64,000 nucleotides of DNA from Methylomonas albis (GTDB lineage Bacteria; Pseudomonadota; Gammaproteobacteria; Methylococcales; Methylomonadaceae). Positions 43,880-53,450 of the stretch are shown piece after piece. The notes under the pieces are model-generated. The model searched no databases. It saw nothing but the letters and a program-made list of their open reading frames with translations, and was not told where the DNA came from. Each line of letters starts with the position of its first letter. Position 1 is the stretch's first letter. The DNA lies in the NCBI RefSeq assembly GCF_014850955.1, contig NZ_JACXSS010000001.1, forward strand, positions 2,790,001 through 2,854,000, given 5' to 3'. Both the position numbers and the translations under genes were made by a program.

Positions 43880-44434
43880 TTATTGGGTTGAGGAATGATA
43901 AACCGTTAATTTCCGCCTAATGGCGACGACTTCCGAATGGGTTTCTTCGACGACTCTGAGCAGTTTGGCGCCCAGTTTCAGTTCGTCGAACTCCGGATTG
44001 ATTTCGCGGAAGCGGTTGACGATTCGCTTGATTTCCCCAAATCGGTTAAATGCGACCGTGGCTGCCTGTTCGACAATCGTCAGCTGCTCAAACAGATCCC
44101 GGATGGCACTATTTTCGTCTGCGGTAACCTGTTCAAGCGCCCGCTTAATCTGCTGCTCTTGGGCAATCACCGGGTCGCGCTGCCAGTCGTCCGACAATCC
44201 AAACAAAAAATCAAGGCTGACCTGATAGACGATTGCGGCCTTATATGGCAAAAAAGCAGGAATAGTCTGCGGATCGCTGGCATGCTCGATCTTGGACAGT
44301 TTTGAAGAGTTTTGGTAGCCAAGAAGTGCAGCGGCTTCTACGCCGCTTAAACCATTCAATTCGCGGGCTGTAATCATGCGCTTCCCGAATATTTTGGTGA
44401 TTTCGCATTTTGGCTGGAACAAACGATTCTCCAT
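43880..44434 (-). CDS. HTH (XRE-like) regulator, probable repressor
   Basis: Protein of 184 residues with an N-terminal HTH (MITARELNGLSGVEAAALLGYQNSSKLSKIE) and a helical C-terminal part. It is divergent from the membrane-protein gene at 44581. The gap contains TAGCGC (44520-44525)/GCGCTA (44539-44544), a possible operator. It likely keeps the element silent; no LexA-like cleavage site is visible. Confidence 0.65.
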   Translation of the reverse strand: MENRLFQPKCEITKIFGKRMITARELNGLSGVEAAALLGYQNSSKLSKIEHASDPQTIPAFLPYKAAIVYQVSLDFLFGLSDDWQRDPVIAQEQQIKRALEQVTADENSAIRDLFEQLTIVEQAATVAFNRFGEIKRIVNRFREINPEFDELKLGAKLLRVVEETHSEVVAIRRKLTVYHSSTQ

Positions 44435-44580
44435 GATTTTTAGGTGATGGACAATTGAAACACATGAGAAAATTGATTCCGGCGTGGTTTTCGTAAGCAG
44501 ATTTGCAGACTATATGGGTTAGCGCACATCACTATGAAGCGCTAGAATCTTAAATTACTTGGGCCAAACAGAGAGATTCA

Positions 44581-44964
44581 ATGGAACTTAAAGACCTTCT
44601 CGATCTTCACGAAAAATTAGAGTCTCGTATAAATGCTTATTGGACATACTGGTCAGTTGCTATTTTCGCAATTGCTGGCTGGCTATTTTCTGGCAAGCAA
44701 TCTTTATTACACGATCAAAAGTTTGCCGTCTCCGTAGCCGCAATGGTCTTTTTCTTTGCGAACCTTGGTGTGCTTTGGCCAGCTACTCGTTTAGCGACAG
44801 GGGTTCGAGATGAAATTAGATTAAAAACTAGAGACGTCCGTTTTCTTAGTCATAAACTTACCGATGCGTTTAACGAAGATAGCCTGGCTTATCGTTTACA
44901 ACTCACTTTTTTCCTGCATCTGGCGGTCGATGTTGTCGTGCTTTGGTGCTTATTTAACGCATGA
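44581..44964 (+). CDS. Small three-helix membrane protein
   Basis: Protein of 127 residues with hydrophobic segments at about 22-38, 50-68 and 108-125 and a charged helix between. Ribosome-site purines (AGAGAG) precede the ATG. Small membrane proteins beside a repressor are often exclusion or effector proteins, but nothing here proves it. Confidence 0.55.
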   Translation: MELKDLLDLHEKLESRINAYWTYWSVAIFAIAGWLFSGKQSLLHDQKFAVSVAAMVFFFANLGVLWPATRLATGVRDEIRLKTRDVRFLSHKLTDAFNEDSLAYRLQLTFFLHLAVDVVVLWCLFNA

Positions 44965-45013
44965 AACGTCGCGCATTAAAGTGCCCTTATAAATCGTAGA
45001 TCCAGATTTAAGA

Positions 45014-45673
45014 ATGTGCGGTCGCTACGCCCTTGCCACAACAGCTGAAGAAATGATCGAACATTTCAAACTGATGCGCGAAGTCAAATTCAAGCCGAGC
45101 TACAACATCGCACCAGGTCGAAAAATACTGAACATCGTTGAACTCGAAGACGGATCGCTAAAGCCGGTTAATCTGCATTGGGGGTTGGTGCCATCGTGGG
45201 CCAAAGACACCAAAAACAGCGGGCATCTGATCAACGCCAGAGCAGAAACGGTGAAGGAAAAGCCGTCGTTCCGGTCTGCATTCAAACATCGACGCTGCCT
45301 GATCCCGGCCACCGGCTTTTACGAATGGCAAAATCGCGAAACCGGTAAACAGGCCTACCACATCCACCGCCCGAACAGCCGGCTGTTCGCCTTTGCCGGC
45401 CTTTGGGAACATTGGGACCGCGGCGGCGAAACCCTGTATTCCTGCACCGTCATCACCACCGGCGCCATCGGCCTGATGCAGCCGATCCACGAACGCATGC
45501 CGGTTATCCTGGCGCCGGTAAGCTACCAAAGCTGGCTAGACAAAACCGCCGATCCTGACGCCGCCTTCGCCTTATTGGCCAATAACTCTTACGAAGATAT
45601 GAAAGCCACGCCGGTGAGCGATTGGGTGAATAAACCCGGGAACGACGGCGAACGGTGCGTGGAGGTGGTGTAG
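45014..45673 (+). CDS. SRAP (YedK/HMCES-type) abasic-site crosslinking protein
   Basis: Protein of 219 residues of the SOS-response-associated peptidase family. It binds abasic sites in single-stranded DNA and crosslinks through Cys2 after Met removal. Seen: MCGRYAL at the start, PSYNIAPGRK, HWGLVPSWAKD, INARAETV, RRCLIPATGFYEW with its Glu, and QPIHERMP with the conserved His. All active-site residues are present. GC is high, and it leads a three-gene set with the three-Cys protein and TcmP. Confidence 0.95.
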   Translation: MCGRYALATTAEEMIEHFKLMREVKFKPSYNIAPGRKILNIVELEDGSLKPVNLHWGLVPSWAKDTKNSGHLINARAETVKEKPSFRSAFKHRRCLIPATGFYEWQNRETGKQAYHIHRPNSRLFAFAGLWEHWDRGGETLYSCTVITTGAIGLMQPIHERMPVILAPVSYQSWLDKTADPDAAFALLANNSYEDMKATPVSDWVNKPGNDGERCVEVV

Positions 45674-45749
45674 GGCAGGCACGAGTTAATTCCCTAAAAC
45701 CTGTCGTCTGCTGACCTCTTAGTCTAAAATTCCCGCCAGGAGAATCTAC

Positions 45750-46490
45750 ATGGCAACAAAATCGCAAATTGAATGGACTGAGCAAACCTGGAATCCCACC
45801 ACGGGATGCACCAAAACATCGCCCGGCTGCAAACATTGTTATGCAGAAGTGATGGCCGCGCGCCTGCACGCCATGAAAGCCAGAGGCTACGAAAACGGAT
45901 TTCAACTCACCCTAATGCCGGAAAGACTCAGCCAGCCGTTAAAGCGCAAAAAGCCCACCGTGTACTTCGTCAACTCCATGAGCGATTTATTCCACGAAGA
46001 CATTCCGGACAGCTACCTGGACGACGTCTTTTCGGTCATTGAAAAAACCCCACAGCACACTTACCAAATACTGACCAAACGCGCGGAACGCCTGCCGGAT
46101 TACTTCAGCCAGCGCCGTTGTCCGGCCAACGTCTGGCTCGGTGTATCGGTGGAAGACCGCAAGTTCGGCGTGCCTCGCATCGATCAGCTTAAACAGGTGA
46201 GTGCCGCCATTCGCTTTCTGTCGATAGAGCCGTTATTGGAAGACCTCGGTACCATCGACCTCAACGGCATCCACTGGGTCATCGTAGGCGGCGAATCCGG
46301 CCCCAAAGCCAGGCCGATGAAGCCGGAATGGGTGGAAAACATCAAAACCCAAGCCGGCGAAACCGGCGTGGCCTTTTTCTTTAAGCAATGGGGCGGCTGG
46401 GGCGCGGATGGTGTAAAACGCCATAAAAAAGCCAACGGACGAGAGTTCGGCGGCAAAACCTGGGATCAAATGCCGGCACAACGACTGTAA
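45750..46490 (+). CDS. Phage Gp37/Gp68-family (DUF5131) three-Cys protein
   Basis: Protein of 246 residues with an N-terminal cysteine cluster in TTGCTKTSPGCKHCYAE (C-x6-C-x2-C). This is the three-Cys motif that resembles a radical-SAM iron-sulfur site. Other family phrases are VNSMSDLFHEDIP, YQILTKRAERL, NVWLGVSVED and VGGESGPKARPM. AGGAGA precedes the ATG. The next gene encodes the dedicated partner TcmP, 13 bases away. A base- or nucleotide-modifying role is inferred, not shown. Confidence 0.85.
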   Translation: MATKSQIEWTEQTWNPTTGCTKTSPGCKHCYAEVMAARLHAMKARGYENGFQLTLMPERLSQPLKRKKPTVYFVNSMSDLFHEDIPDSYLDDVFSVIEKTPQHTYQILTKRAERLPDYFSQRRCPANVWLGVSVEDRKFGVPRIDQLKQVSAAIRFLSIEPLLEDLGTIDLNGIHWVIVGGESGPKARPMKPEWVENIKTQAGETGVAFFFKQWGGWGADGVKRHKKANGREFGGKTWDQMPAQRL

Positions 46491-46503
46491 ATCAAGGAAT
46501 CCT

Positions 46504-47790
46504 ATGCCAAAAAAATCGTATGAATGGGGCACACCCGGAAAGGAATATCCGTTTATCAGACAACATAGCATTGCCAAACATGAGATTTTAAAGGCCTACC
46601 TAATTCAATACTTCAAGACCTTAACCTCCAATCCAGGCCGGGAAATTATCAAATTGACGTTAATTGACGGCTTTGCAGGCGGCGGAGCCTATCTGCATGA
46701 GGATACTGGGCAAATCACTCTCGGCTCGCCGTTTATCATGCTAGATGCGGTAAAGGAAGCCGAAGCCAGCATCAACGCAACCAGAACCAAACCCTTAAAA
46801 ATCGACGCAGACTTTGTTTTTATCGAAAAAAGCAAACGTGCCTACAAGTTCTTAGAATTCGAATTAAAACTACGCGGATATGAAGGGCTTATAAACGACA
46901 AAATTTTTATCTTGAACGCCGAATTTCAGAACAAATCGGCAAACCTCGTCGAGCGCATAGTAGGCAAAACTCCCCGGGCGAGAAGAGCGATATTCTTACT
47001 CGATCAATACGGCTATTCCGAAATCCCGCCAAGTTTTATTCAAGGCATACTCAATAAGCTTCCAGGAAGCGAAATTATCCTGACCTATGCCGTGGATTCG
47101 CTTCTCAACTATATTTCCGACTCCGAACAAACAACAAAGCTGCTAAGAAAGATAGAAATGCCCGACTTGCTGAGAGGTAAAACCGTCGAAGAAATCAAAT
47201 CCAGCGGGCCTGATTGGCGGCTTTTTATTCAATCGATGCTGTATCAAGATTTTGTGAATGCCTGCGGAGCGCAATTCTTTACATCGTTTTTCATTCGATC
47301 CGACCGAGGCCATGGCGACTATTGGCTGCTGCACTTCTCTCAACAGCCTAAAGCCAGGGATGTCATGGCCGGAATCCACTGGGATTTGAACAACTATTTC
47401 ATCCACTATGGCGATCCGGGTTTAGATATGTTTATGCTGGGCTATTTCGACAAAAAAGATGATACCCTGTCAGGCCAAACGTCGATCGATAGCTTCTTAT
47501 TCGATGGCACGGCGAAAGAGCGAAGTATCGAAACCTTGCGAGAAGAAATACCGCAATTGATTTGTAAAATGCCGGATGGTGTGCGGTTCGATCAATTATT
47601 TCTCAAAGCCTGCAATTTCACGCCGGCAACATCCAACCTGATCAAGGAATCGATAATCAATCTGGCAAAGACAAAAGACTTGGATGTATTTACCGAACAA
47701 GGCAAGAGGCGTAAAGGCTTTAGCAATATTAACGATTCAGATCAGATTGTTTGTTCAAAGCAATTGAAGATTTTTACCTTTGTAGATTGA
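46504..47790 (+). CDS. tcmP: Three-Cys-motif partner protein TcmP
   Basis: Protein of 428 residues. It begins YEWGTPGKEYPFIRQHSIAKH and contains LTLIDGFAGGGAY, an SAM-methyltransferase-like glycine loop, and ARRAIFLLDQYGYSEIPP, where the DQYG could be a catalytic motif of a methyltransferase fold. TcmP is defined by constant adjacency to the three-Cys protein, as here. AT content rises compared with the two preceding genes. Biochemical function of the pair is not established to my knowledge. Confidence 0.85.
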   Translation: MPKKSYEWGTPGKEYPFIRQHSIAKHEILKAYLIQYFKTLTSNPGREIIKLTLIDGFAGGGAYLHEDTGQITLGSPFIMLDAVKEAEASINATRTKPLKIDADFVFIEKSKRAYKFLEFELKLRGYEGLINDKIFILNAEFQNKSANLVERIVGKTPRARRAIFLLDQYGYSEIPPSFIQGILNKLPGSEIILTYAVDSLLNYISDSEQTTKLLRKIEMPDLLRGKTVEEIKSSGPDWRLFIQSMLYQDFVNACGAQFFTSFFIRSDRGHGDYWLLHFSQQPKARDVMAGIHWDLNNYFIHYGDPGLDMFMLGYFDKKDDTLSGQTSIDSFLFDGTAKERSIETLREEIPQLICKMPDGVRFDQLFLKACNFTPATSNLIKESIINLAKTKDLDVFTEQGKRRKGFSNINDSDQIVCSKQLKIFTFVD

Positions 47791-48093
47791 TGCTTGGGTT
47801 ACGTTGAATGCAATGAATCCCGACATAACACGTTGATTTTAAGCCCTAATGGTTGGCACCCGCCACAAAGTGCTGATAGAGATATGCCAAAATTTACATG
47901 GACTTGATGAAAGAGTAGACTTTGAACCTGTAATTTTCCGAGGAAGCATTGGAGCGAGAAGACCGAGAGTTCGATCAGCCTTGAATATCAACGTATTCGC
48001 ATGACTGAAAAGACCGTCCGAATGTTGGGTGGAATTCCCTCTAACAATGAACACCACAATGTACCCATGGTACTTCAAACCAAGGAGGTAACT

Positions 48094-48210
48094 ATGATGA
48101 AAGCCAGCTTAAAACTCGTAGCAAGTTGGGTTGTCGTACTGTCGGTTTTCGTTGGCGCTGGAGGGGCACAGTACATCTGTGTCCGATCCAATGCTTCTTT
48201 TACTTGTTAA
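48094..48210 (+). CDS. Small exported or membrane peptide
   Basis: 38 residues: MMKASLKLVASWVVVLSVFV is a signal/membrane-like helix, followed by GAGGAQYIC and a short tail with two Cys. A perfect AAGGAGGT lies four bases before the first ATG, much stronger than most sites in the window. Could be a toxin-like or lysis-related small protein; unproven. Confidence 0.5.
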   Translation: MMKASLKLVASWVVVLSVFVGAGGAQYICVRSNASFTC

Positions 48211-48339
48211 ACATTGTAATGCCTAATATAGATTTTGGCTTTCTTGTTTGCGGATACTTACCAGGCTTGCCGTTAGCTTTTGTTTTTCCTGTTTTTTGCC
48301 AAAAGTTTGAAAGACAATTTAATGCGTTCAGGGAGCTTT

Positions 48340-49155
48340 TTACCGACTTAGGTTTGACCTGACATTGTTGAGAGTGGTTCTACTCCAATCTTGCCTGTCT
48401 ATCGCTGTGAGCGTCGCCAAGCTAAGTGGTACCGCCAGCTCAACAAACGCACCGGTTTTATCGATAGGCGATGCAAGTGGCTGCCCTATGGATTCGATGA
48501 CCAAAGGCGCGTAGGTGCGCCCCTTATATGTCATGGCAATCAATGTCGGAGACTGCGAAGGCAGTACCGTTTCAATCCAGTCCTTATCGCCACCACGGAC
48601 CTTTTCGACGGCATTAACCAGCAATGAGCTGTCCTTGGCCAGCTCAACCGGCAAAGCCCATTCCATCAATTGATCGAATGGTCGCTCCACTTCGTTTACT
48701 GGGTCTTTCCAGGCTCTAAACAATGCTGTCACTGTGAGCTTCACTGGCGGCATGCCGTTGAACACTTGTACGGAATTAAGCTTGGTGATGCCTGTTCGCC
48801 CCTCGAACTGCTGAAGCAACCGGGTGGCAGCGGCATTACCAGTACTCCCGTCACCAAGTAGCGGTATAGCGTCGACAATTGGTTGAATAGCCCCTGATTG
48901 CAGCATGGCAAACAGGGTTGGCGCTTTCGTTTCAGGCCCAGCCTGCTCAAACGGGCTTTGCCAGTTCAGTGTGACATCAAGATTGGGATCGACTAAGGCC
49001 GCTTTGACTACGACATACTTGTCGTTGTATTTCTTCCTGATGCCATTCCGGTCTACCGGGTAGAACGAGGCTATCAAGTGTGGCGATAGCCCGCCCCAAT
49101 CGGAGGTCAACTCAACGGCTTCCGGCGTTTTGGGTTGGTTTTGGTTGATTGCCAT
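48340..49155 (-). CDS. Phage tail/baseplate-like protein
   Basis: Protein of 271 residues. The start ATG 49155 (AGGA six bases upstream) is preferred to 49161. Strand-rich sequence with phrases suggesting a baseplate or tail protein: VQVFNGMPPVKLTVTALFRA, then TYKGRTYAPLVIESIGQPL and AVPLSLATLTAIDRQDW. It overlaps the stop-proximal end of the upstream gene by 44 bases. It is the last gene of the minus-strand phage operon. Identification is moderate. Confidence 0.5.
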   Translation of the reverse strand: MAINQNQPKTPEAVELTSDWGGLSPHLIASFYPVDRNGIRKKYNDKYVVVKAALVDPNLDVTLNWQSPFEQAGPETKAPTLFAMLQSGAIQPIVDAIPLLGDGSTGNAAATRLLQQFEGRTGITKLNSVQVFNGMPPVKLTVTALFRAWKDPVNEVERPFDQLMEWALPVELAKDSSLLVNAVEKVRGGDKDWIETVLPSQSPTLIAMTYKGRTYAPLVIESIGQPLASPIDKTGAFVELAVPLSLATLTAIDRQDWSRTTLNNVRSNLSR

Positions 49156-49612
49156 TTGCATTCCTATTGGTGAGATTGTTGCGTGAACGGGTGGTGCGCG
49201 GCTTAGATTCGGTTATTGGCAGAACTGGCTGCGGCAATGCCGGATTTGTCCACACTCTTAGTGTTTGTTTTTGGGGTAGCGTGGCAAGTGCGTGTATGGG
49301 CAGAGCCTTTGCTCTGACCGCTTGAAGCGTTGCGGAGCGCGCCACGCATTGAGCTAGGTCTATCCTGCCTAGAACGGCCGAGCCTCCTGCCATGTTCTCA
49401 AACTCTTGGTTTTGTTGCCAAAACCGCATGAATGCATCGTCAATGGCCTGGATTGCCGGGCCAAGTGCGGCGACGGATTCGGATATACCCAGAAGTTCGG
49501 CAGCCTTATGTTGGGGCATGTGAGGATCGAAGATTTGGCGGGCTTTGACCAACCTGAGGCCAACCTCTCTTGAGATGGCGACTCCTTTTTTACCGGTCTG
49601 TGTATTGAGCAT
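49112..49612 (-). CDS. Phage structural-operon protein of unknown function
   Basis: Protein of 166 residues. The helical first half has HTH-like text (ISREVGLRLVKARQIFDPHM, QHKAAELLGISESV). The second half is Pro/Arg/Asn-rich and probably disordered. It follows the hydrolase-bearing protein and overlaps the next gene by 44 bases. Function unknown. Confidence 0.5.
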   Translation of the reverse strand: MLNTQTGKKGVAISREVGLRLVKARQIFDPHMPQHKAAELLGISESVAALGPAIQAIDDAFMRFWQQNQEFENMAGGSAVLGRIDLAQCVARSATLQAVRAKALPIHALATLPQKQTLRVWTNPALPQPVLPITESKPRTTRSRNNLTNRNANGNQPKPTQNAGSR

Positions 49613-49693
49613 TTTGGCCTTTTTGTCGAATTTTACTTGCCGAATGGGGGGCGCCTCATGCAGCCCCCTCGAAACAATGTCGAATCTTGCTAT

Positions 49694-51673
49694 TTAGCCA
49701 GACAGACCACCCGTTACAATGTGAGCAATACCTCGATGAGGCAGGTCTCGACCAACATCTTGCGATGGTAAGTTAATAGTCGTTCCACGGTTATCGCTGC
49801 CACTACCGAGCGGCTGAACTACTTGCGGTGCGTCGGCGATTGGTCCGGCTGATGGCATTTTTACAACTGGCACTGATGGTGCTGATACAGTCCTTGCTTG
49901 GGCTTGAGCCACTAATGGGGCAAGGGTGTTAATGGCTTTGGAGCCGTGACTTGCATACACAGATGCGCTTGTACCATTGGCATCTACTCCATCAACACCG
50001 CTTAAAAACAGCTTGTTAGCCCCGCCAGTACCTTTCAAATGCGCGGCTTTCGCATAGGCCGCGATTCTTGCCGGATCAGCGTTCTTTGAGAGCGCGCCAG
50101 ACCGAAAGCCGGCTTCAATATTGCGTGAGGTGTAATCGTTGAAAGCTTTATCTTGCAAGGCAGAATCACTCAAAAACGCCTCCTTTCCGCCCGCAATCTT
50201 CCAGTTTCCGGCATCATTCAGGAACGCGGTTTGTCCACCTTGGTACCATCCTTTGCCGCTGGCCTTTTTTGCAGCCTTCAGCCTATCCAGATCCACAAGC
50301 CCACCATCTGCTAGCGCATCAGCACCGAATTGGTACTTGCCGATATAACCGAACTTATTTTCAGCACGTGGATTGCCATTTGATTCGGTCCGCTGCGTTT
50401 CAGCAGCCAAAGCCCTTGATTGAGCATCGGTAAGCCCGGTTATCTCTCCGCCACCAAATCCCAGTGCAGCCTTTAGTACGTCGAATTTGCCTTTTAGGTA
50501 GCTGCCTGCTTTATCTAGTGCGGCCATAGTGACAGGCGAGCTTTTTACAAGGTAATTCCCTGCATCCTTGGCTTGCTCAGCGACCACCGAAACAGCCTTG
50601 TTTGCCGTGGCTTTCACGCCATCAACAGCCGCACCCAGTTGTTCGCCGGTATTCTTCAGAAACTCCATAGTTTTTGGCGAACTTTCCACCAGGAAGTCAG
50701 TGAACCTATTCCAGCTATCGGCCATCTTGCCGCCAAGACCGCTGAAAAACTTCCGGCCATCTTCGGTAAATACTCCCCAAGCTGCCACGCCGGCAGCGGC
50801 CACCAAAGCACCTACCGGGCTAAATATAGCCGCAATCGCCGTTGACAATGCCCCACCGGCAACTGTGGCTATCGCGGTACCCGCAGTTGCCAACCCTCCA
50901 AGCAGCCATGGGACAAGCCGGCCAATGATTGAGCCAGCCGCGCCGCCACTGAAACTATCGCCTTCGCCGCCGCCAAGCCCTGATTTTTCATCAATGCTTT
51001 TGAGTACCTTTGTCGAGGCTTTATCGTAGACCGAGCTTTCCTTGTGAAAAATATTCAACTTGCTGAAAATCTTCCGCAGCCAGCCTGTTTGCTTGTCATC
51101 CTTGCCGACGCCGAAGAACTCCAATCCCCGGCGCATAGGCTCGGCCACCTCCTGAAATGCCTTCACCGTTGGATCAGCGTCTTCAATCCCAGCGCCTATG
51201 CCGGATAGTGCGGTTAACCTGCTGGCCAATGCTGATAAAGCAGAATCTGAGGATTTGCCGCGGCCATTGCTACCGGTATCGTCGTTACCGGTAAACCTGC
51301 CTGCGCTATCCCGGCTTGTGGTTGTAGCCGCCTTCTTCGCCGCCGAACGCATGGTATCAGCATTGCGTTTTTGAGCGCCTTGGCTGGCTCCGAGTGATTC
51401 GGCCAACGCCTTGATAGCGCCTTCGGAATTGCGGGAGGATGTCGGGGTAGCAATGGCGCTTTTTGAGACAAACCTGCCGCTGGCGTTACGGTTAGGTAGG
51501 TTGGCTGGCGTTGATGACGGAGCCCGCTGCCGGGTACTGTTTGGACCGGCGCCTATAGCTGCTTTCCGGATTGCCGCGATGTCGTTTTTGATGTCGCGCA
51601 AATACCCCGGCATTCGGCCAAGGTCGATAGGGTCGCCGACTAAAAAGCCCTGACTATCACTCTGCAATGCCAT
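49694..51673 (-). CDS. Tape-measure-like protein with murein hydrolase domain
   Basis: Protein of 659 residues. The N-terminal third is disordered and rich in Ser, Ala, Arg and Asn. The centre (about 245-305) is strongly hydrophobic, with Gly/Ala-rich helices able to insert in a membrane. From about 415 a lytic-transglycosylase-like domain appears (ETQRTESNGNPRAENKFGYI, GKYQFGADALADGG), with a candidate catalytic Glu. This order suits a virion protein that is ejected and opens a path through the wall. A usual tape measure would have longer coiled coils. Confidence 0.65.
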   Translation of the reverse strand: MALQSDSQGFLVGDPIDLGRMPGYLRDIKNDIAAIRKAAIGAGPNSTRQRAPSSTPANLPNRNASGRFVSKSAIATPTSSRNSEGAIKALAESLGASQGAQKRNADTMRSAAKKAATTTSRDSAGRFTGNDDTGSNGRGKSSDSALSALASRLTALSGIGAGIEDADPTVKAFQEVAEPMRRGLEFFGVGKDDKQTGWLRKIFSKLNIFHKESSVYDKASTKVLKSIDEKSGLGGGEGDSFSGGAAGSIIGRLVPWLLGGLATAGTAIATVAGGALSTAIAAIFSPVGALVAAAGVAAWGVFTEDGRKFFSGLGGKMADSWNRFTDFLVESSPKTMEFLKNTGEQLGAAVDGVKATANKAVSVVAEQAKDAGNYLVKSSPVTMAALDKAGSYLKGKFDVLKAALGFGGGEITGLTDAQSRALAAETQRTESNGNPRAENKFGYIGKYQFGADALADGGLVDLDRLKAAKKASGKGWYQGGQTAFLNDAGNWKIAGGKEAFLSDSALQDKAFNDYTSRNIEAGFRSGALSKNADPARIAAYAKAAHLKGTGGANKLFLSGVDGVDANGTSASVYASHGSKAINTLAPLVAQAQARTVSAPSVPVVKMPSAGPIADAPQVVQPLGSGSDNRGTTINLPSQDVGRDLPHRGIAHIVTGGLSG

Positions 51674-51682
51674 GATTGCCGC

Positions 51683-52273
51683 CTACGCCGAAACGGCAGT
51701 GCCGGCCAGGAGGTCGACGTCGTATGTTGCCGGATACTGGGGGTACGGACCGGATTTAAGGAAGGCGTCGAGCTTATTGCATTCAGTGTTCGCCGTAGCA
51801 ATGGCAGCATTTTCGGCGGTGAAGGTCGGCTCCGGGTATAACTGTAAAAACTCTGCCTCGGTAAGTGGTCTGTCTGGCTTCACTTTTTGGCGGTTGTAGG
51901 TGTCGATGACGAACTGTTTTTTCCGTTGCAATTCTTCGATTTTGCTTTGAAGGGGCAAGACAGTGTAGTTGTGGTAGTTGTTACCGGGATCGTTTGCCGG
52001 CTGCGCTGCAATGGCTGCTGTTAGCTGGGTTTGCTTCGCCGTAATTTCTGCATTTTCGGCCGCGAAATCGGAATCGACCGGCGCGTTTGGGAACAACAGC
52101 AGGAATTCAGCCGGCTTCATTCTGTCAACCATCGCCGAGTCAAAATGATTTGAGCGCTGCATACGCGCGTACCCAATTTTATCGTTTTGGTTGAATCTGA
52201 CTATTTCTTGAAGCGCTTTGATGCGGTTTTGGACTTCGATTATTTTGTCGCCCGATATGGTTTGCAGGTTCAT
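51683..52273 (-). CDS. Coiled-coil phage protein
   Basis: Protein of 196 residues from ATG 52273 (AGGA upstream). It contains two similar segments: MKPAEFLLLFPNAPVDSDFA with AAENAEITAKQTQL, and LTEAEFLQLYPEPTFTAENA, so it is an internal duplication. Helical and probably structural or assembly-related. The stop lies 10 bases before the hydrolase-protein gene. Confidence 0.5.
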   Translation of the reverse strand: MNLQTISGDKIIEVQNRIKALQEIVRFNQNDKIGYARMQRSNHFDSAMVDRMKPAEFLLLFPNAPVDSDFAAENAEITAKQTQLTAAIAAQPANDPGNNYHNYTVLPLQSKIEELQRKKQFVIDTYNRQKVKPDRPLTEAEFLQLYPEPTFTAENAAIATANTECNKLDAFLKSGPYPQYPATYDVDLLAGTAVSA

Positions 52274-52296
52274 GAGTGTGTTCCTATGGAATTTGG

Positions 52297-52806
52297 TTAG
52301 TGGGAAACTGGCTCGGCTTGTTGGCAGCAAGTTCCGGACAAAAGCCGCGCATCGCCAGACGGATCTTGGAGGAAGGTTATCAAGTTGTTTCGCTCGGTCA
52401 TCATTGCCTCGGCTTTTGTGTACAGTTCATCAACCACTGAATCGACTATTTCAACTGAGCAATGTTCTAACGCCTGGGCTTCGGTCATGCCGATTCCCCG
52501 GCACTCTGCTAACTGGCGAGCGTGTTCTGCGGTGGTTTGGTCGGCCTCGGCGAACGCCCCATCGATTTCAGCCTCAAGCCTCGCAATTGCTCCGGCGACT
52601 TGTATCCTCAAATCAGTATTTATCAGCGGGTTTGGCTCGACTGAATTGCCTTCAAAATCAGCTTTTATGGATTGCAACAGGAGCATTCCTTTGAAGAAAT
52701 GTTCATAAAGCATTGAATCGTATTGCAAAGCCGCTGGGCTAAGCCGTTTTAGGCCACTAATCGCATCATCAAGGCGCGAAACTAGCTGTTCTGAGGTTTC
52801 TTTCAT
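52297..52806 (-). CDS. Helical phage protein, tandem paralog 1
   Basis: Protein of 169 residues, mostly helical. The phrase ARQLAECRGIGMTEAQALEH aligns with similar phrases in the next two upstream genes, marking a paralog series. A Cys-Cys pair sits near the C-terminus. Start abuts the upstream gene's stop. Function unknown. Confidence 0.5.
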   Translation of the reverse strand: MKETSEQLVSRLDDAISGLKRLSPAALQYDSMLYEHFFKGMLLLQSIKADFEGNSVEPNPLINTDLRIQVAGAIARLEAEIDGAFAEADQTTAEHARQLAECRGIGMTEAQALEHCSVEIVDSVVDELYTKAEAMMTERNNLITFLQDPSGDARLLSGTCCQQAEPVSH

Positions 52807-53357
52807 TACGCGATCTCCGCTTTTCTCAAGCCGTCCTCGAATTGGGTGGTATTAAGGTGATGCATCTCATAAACCGGCGCACTGGCGACAAAGGCATGCA
52901 GCTTTTCTTGTTCGGCTTTCAAGGCTTCGACGGTGGCGGCGTGGTCGGCCAATTCTTGGGCTGGATAGGGTTCGATGGTGGCTATCTGTTTCTCGCTAAA
53001 GCCGGAATGCTTCAGCTCGCTAACTCGGTAATCATGGCCTTGGCGCAAATGCTCTGCTGTGCGCTCGTTCAGGCTGATTTCGCCCGAAATTGCAGCGATT
53101 CTCCTGGCAACTATCCCCAGAAGTTCAGTGCCTCCAGCCGCTTGCCAATCAGCCTCGACCTGGGCGAAAAGCTTTTCGCAGTCCTTCAGGTGCATTTCAA
53201 GCACACTAACGGCTTGACTGATTTTCTTTGCTGAATAGCTATTTCCGGCAAGCGCCCGGCTATCAACGGCCTTCAAGGCGGCTATGGCCGGCAGAATGAT
53301 TTGCTTTGAGTAAACCGCCTCTGTGTAGTCGGCTTTGGTAATGGTTTTTGTGCTCAT
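52806..53357 (-). CDS. Helical phage protein, tandem paralog 2
   Basis: Protein of 183 residues. It carries the series phrase RVSELKHSGFSEKQIATIEPYP near residue 115 and a coiled-coil C-terminus. Its stop overlaps the next start by one base. Function unknown; possibly a minor virion or replication-accessory protein. Confidence 0.5.
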   Translation of the reverse strand: MSTKTITKADYTEAVYSKQIILPAIAALKAVDSRALAGNSYSAKKISQAVSVLEMHLKDCEKLFAQVEADWQAAGGTELLGIVARRIAAISGEISLNERTAEHLRQGHDYRVSELKHSGFSEKQIATIEPYPAQELADHAATVEALKAEQEKLHAFVASAPVYEMHHLNTTQFEDGLRKAEIA

Positions 53358-53450
53358 GATTTTTCCTGTGTTTCTGTAGGTGTGGCTGGGTGTAATAAGA
53401 GTAACGCCGCCCGGACAGGCGGCGCGGCGAACTTTCCGAATCCTGATTTT

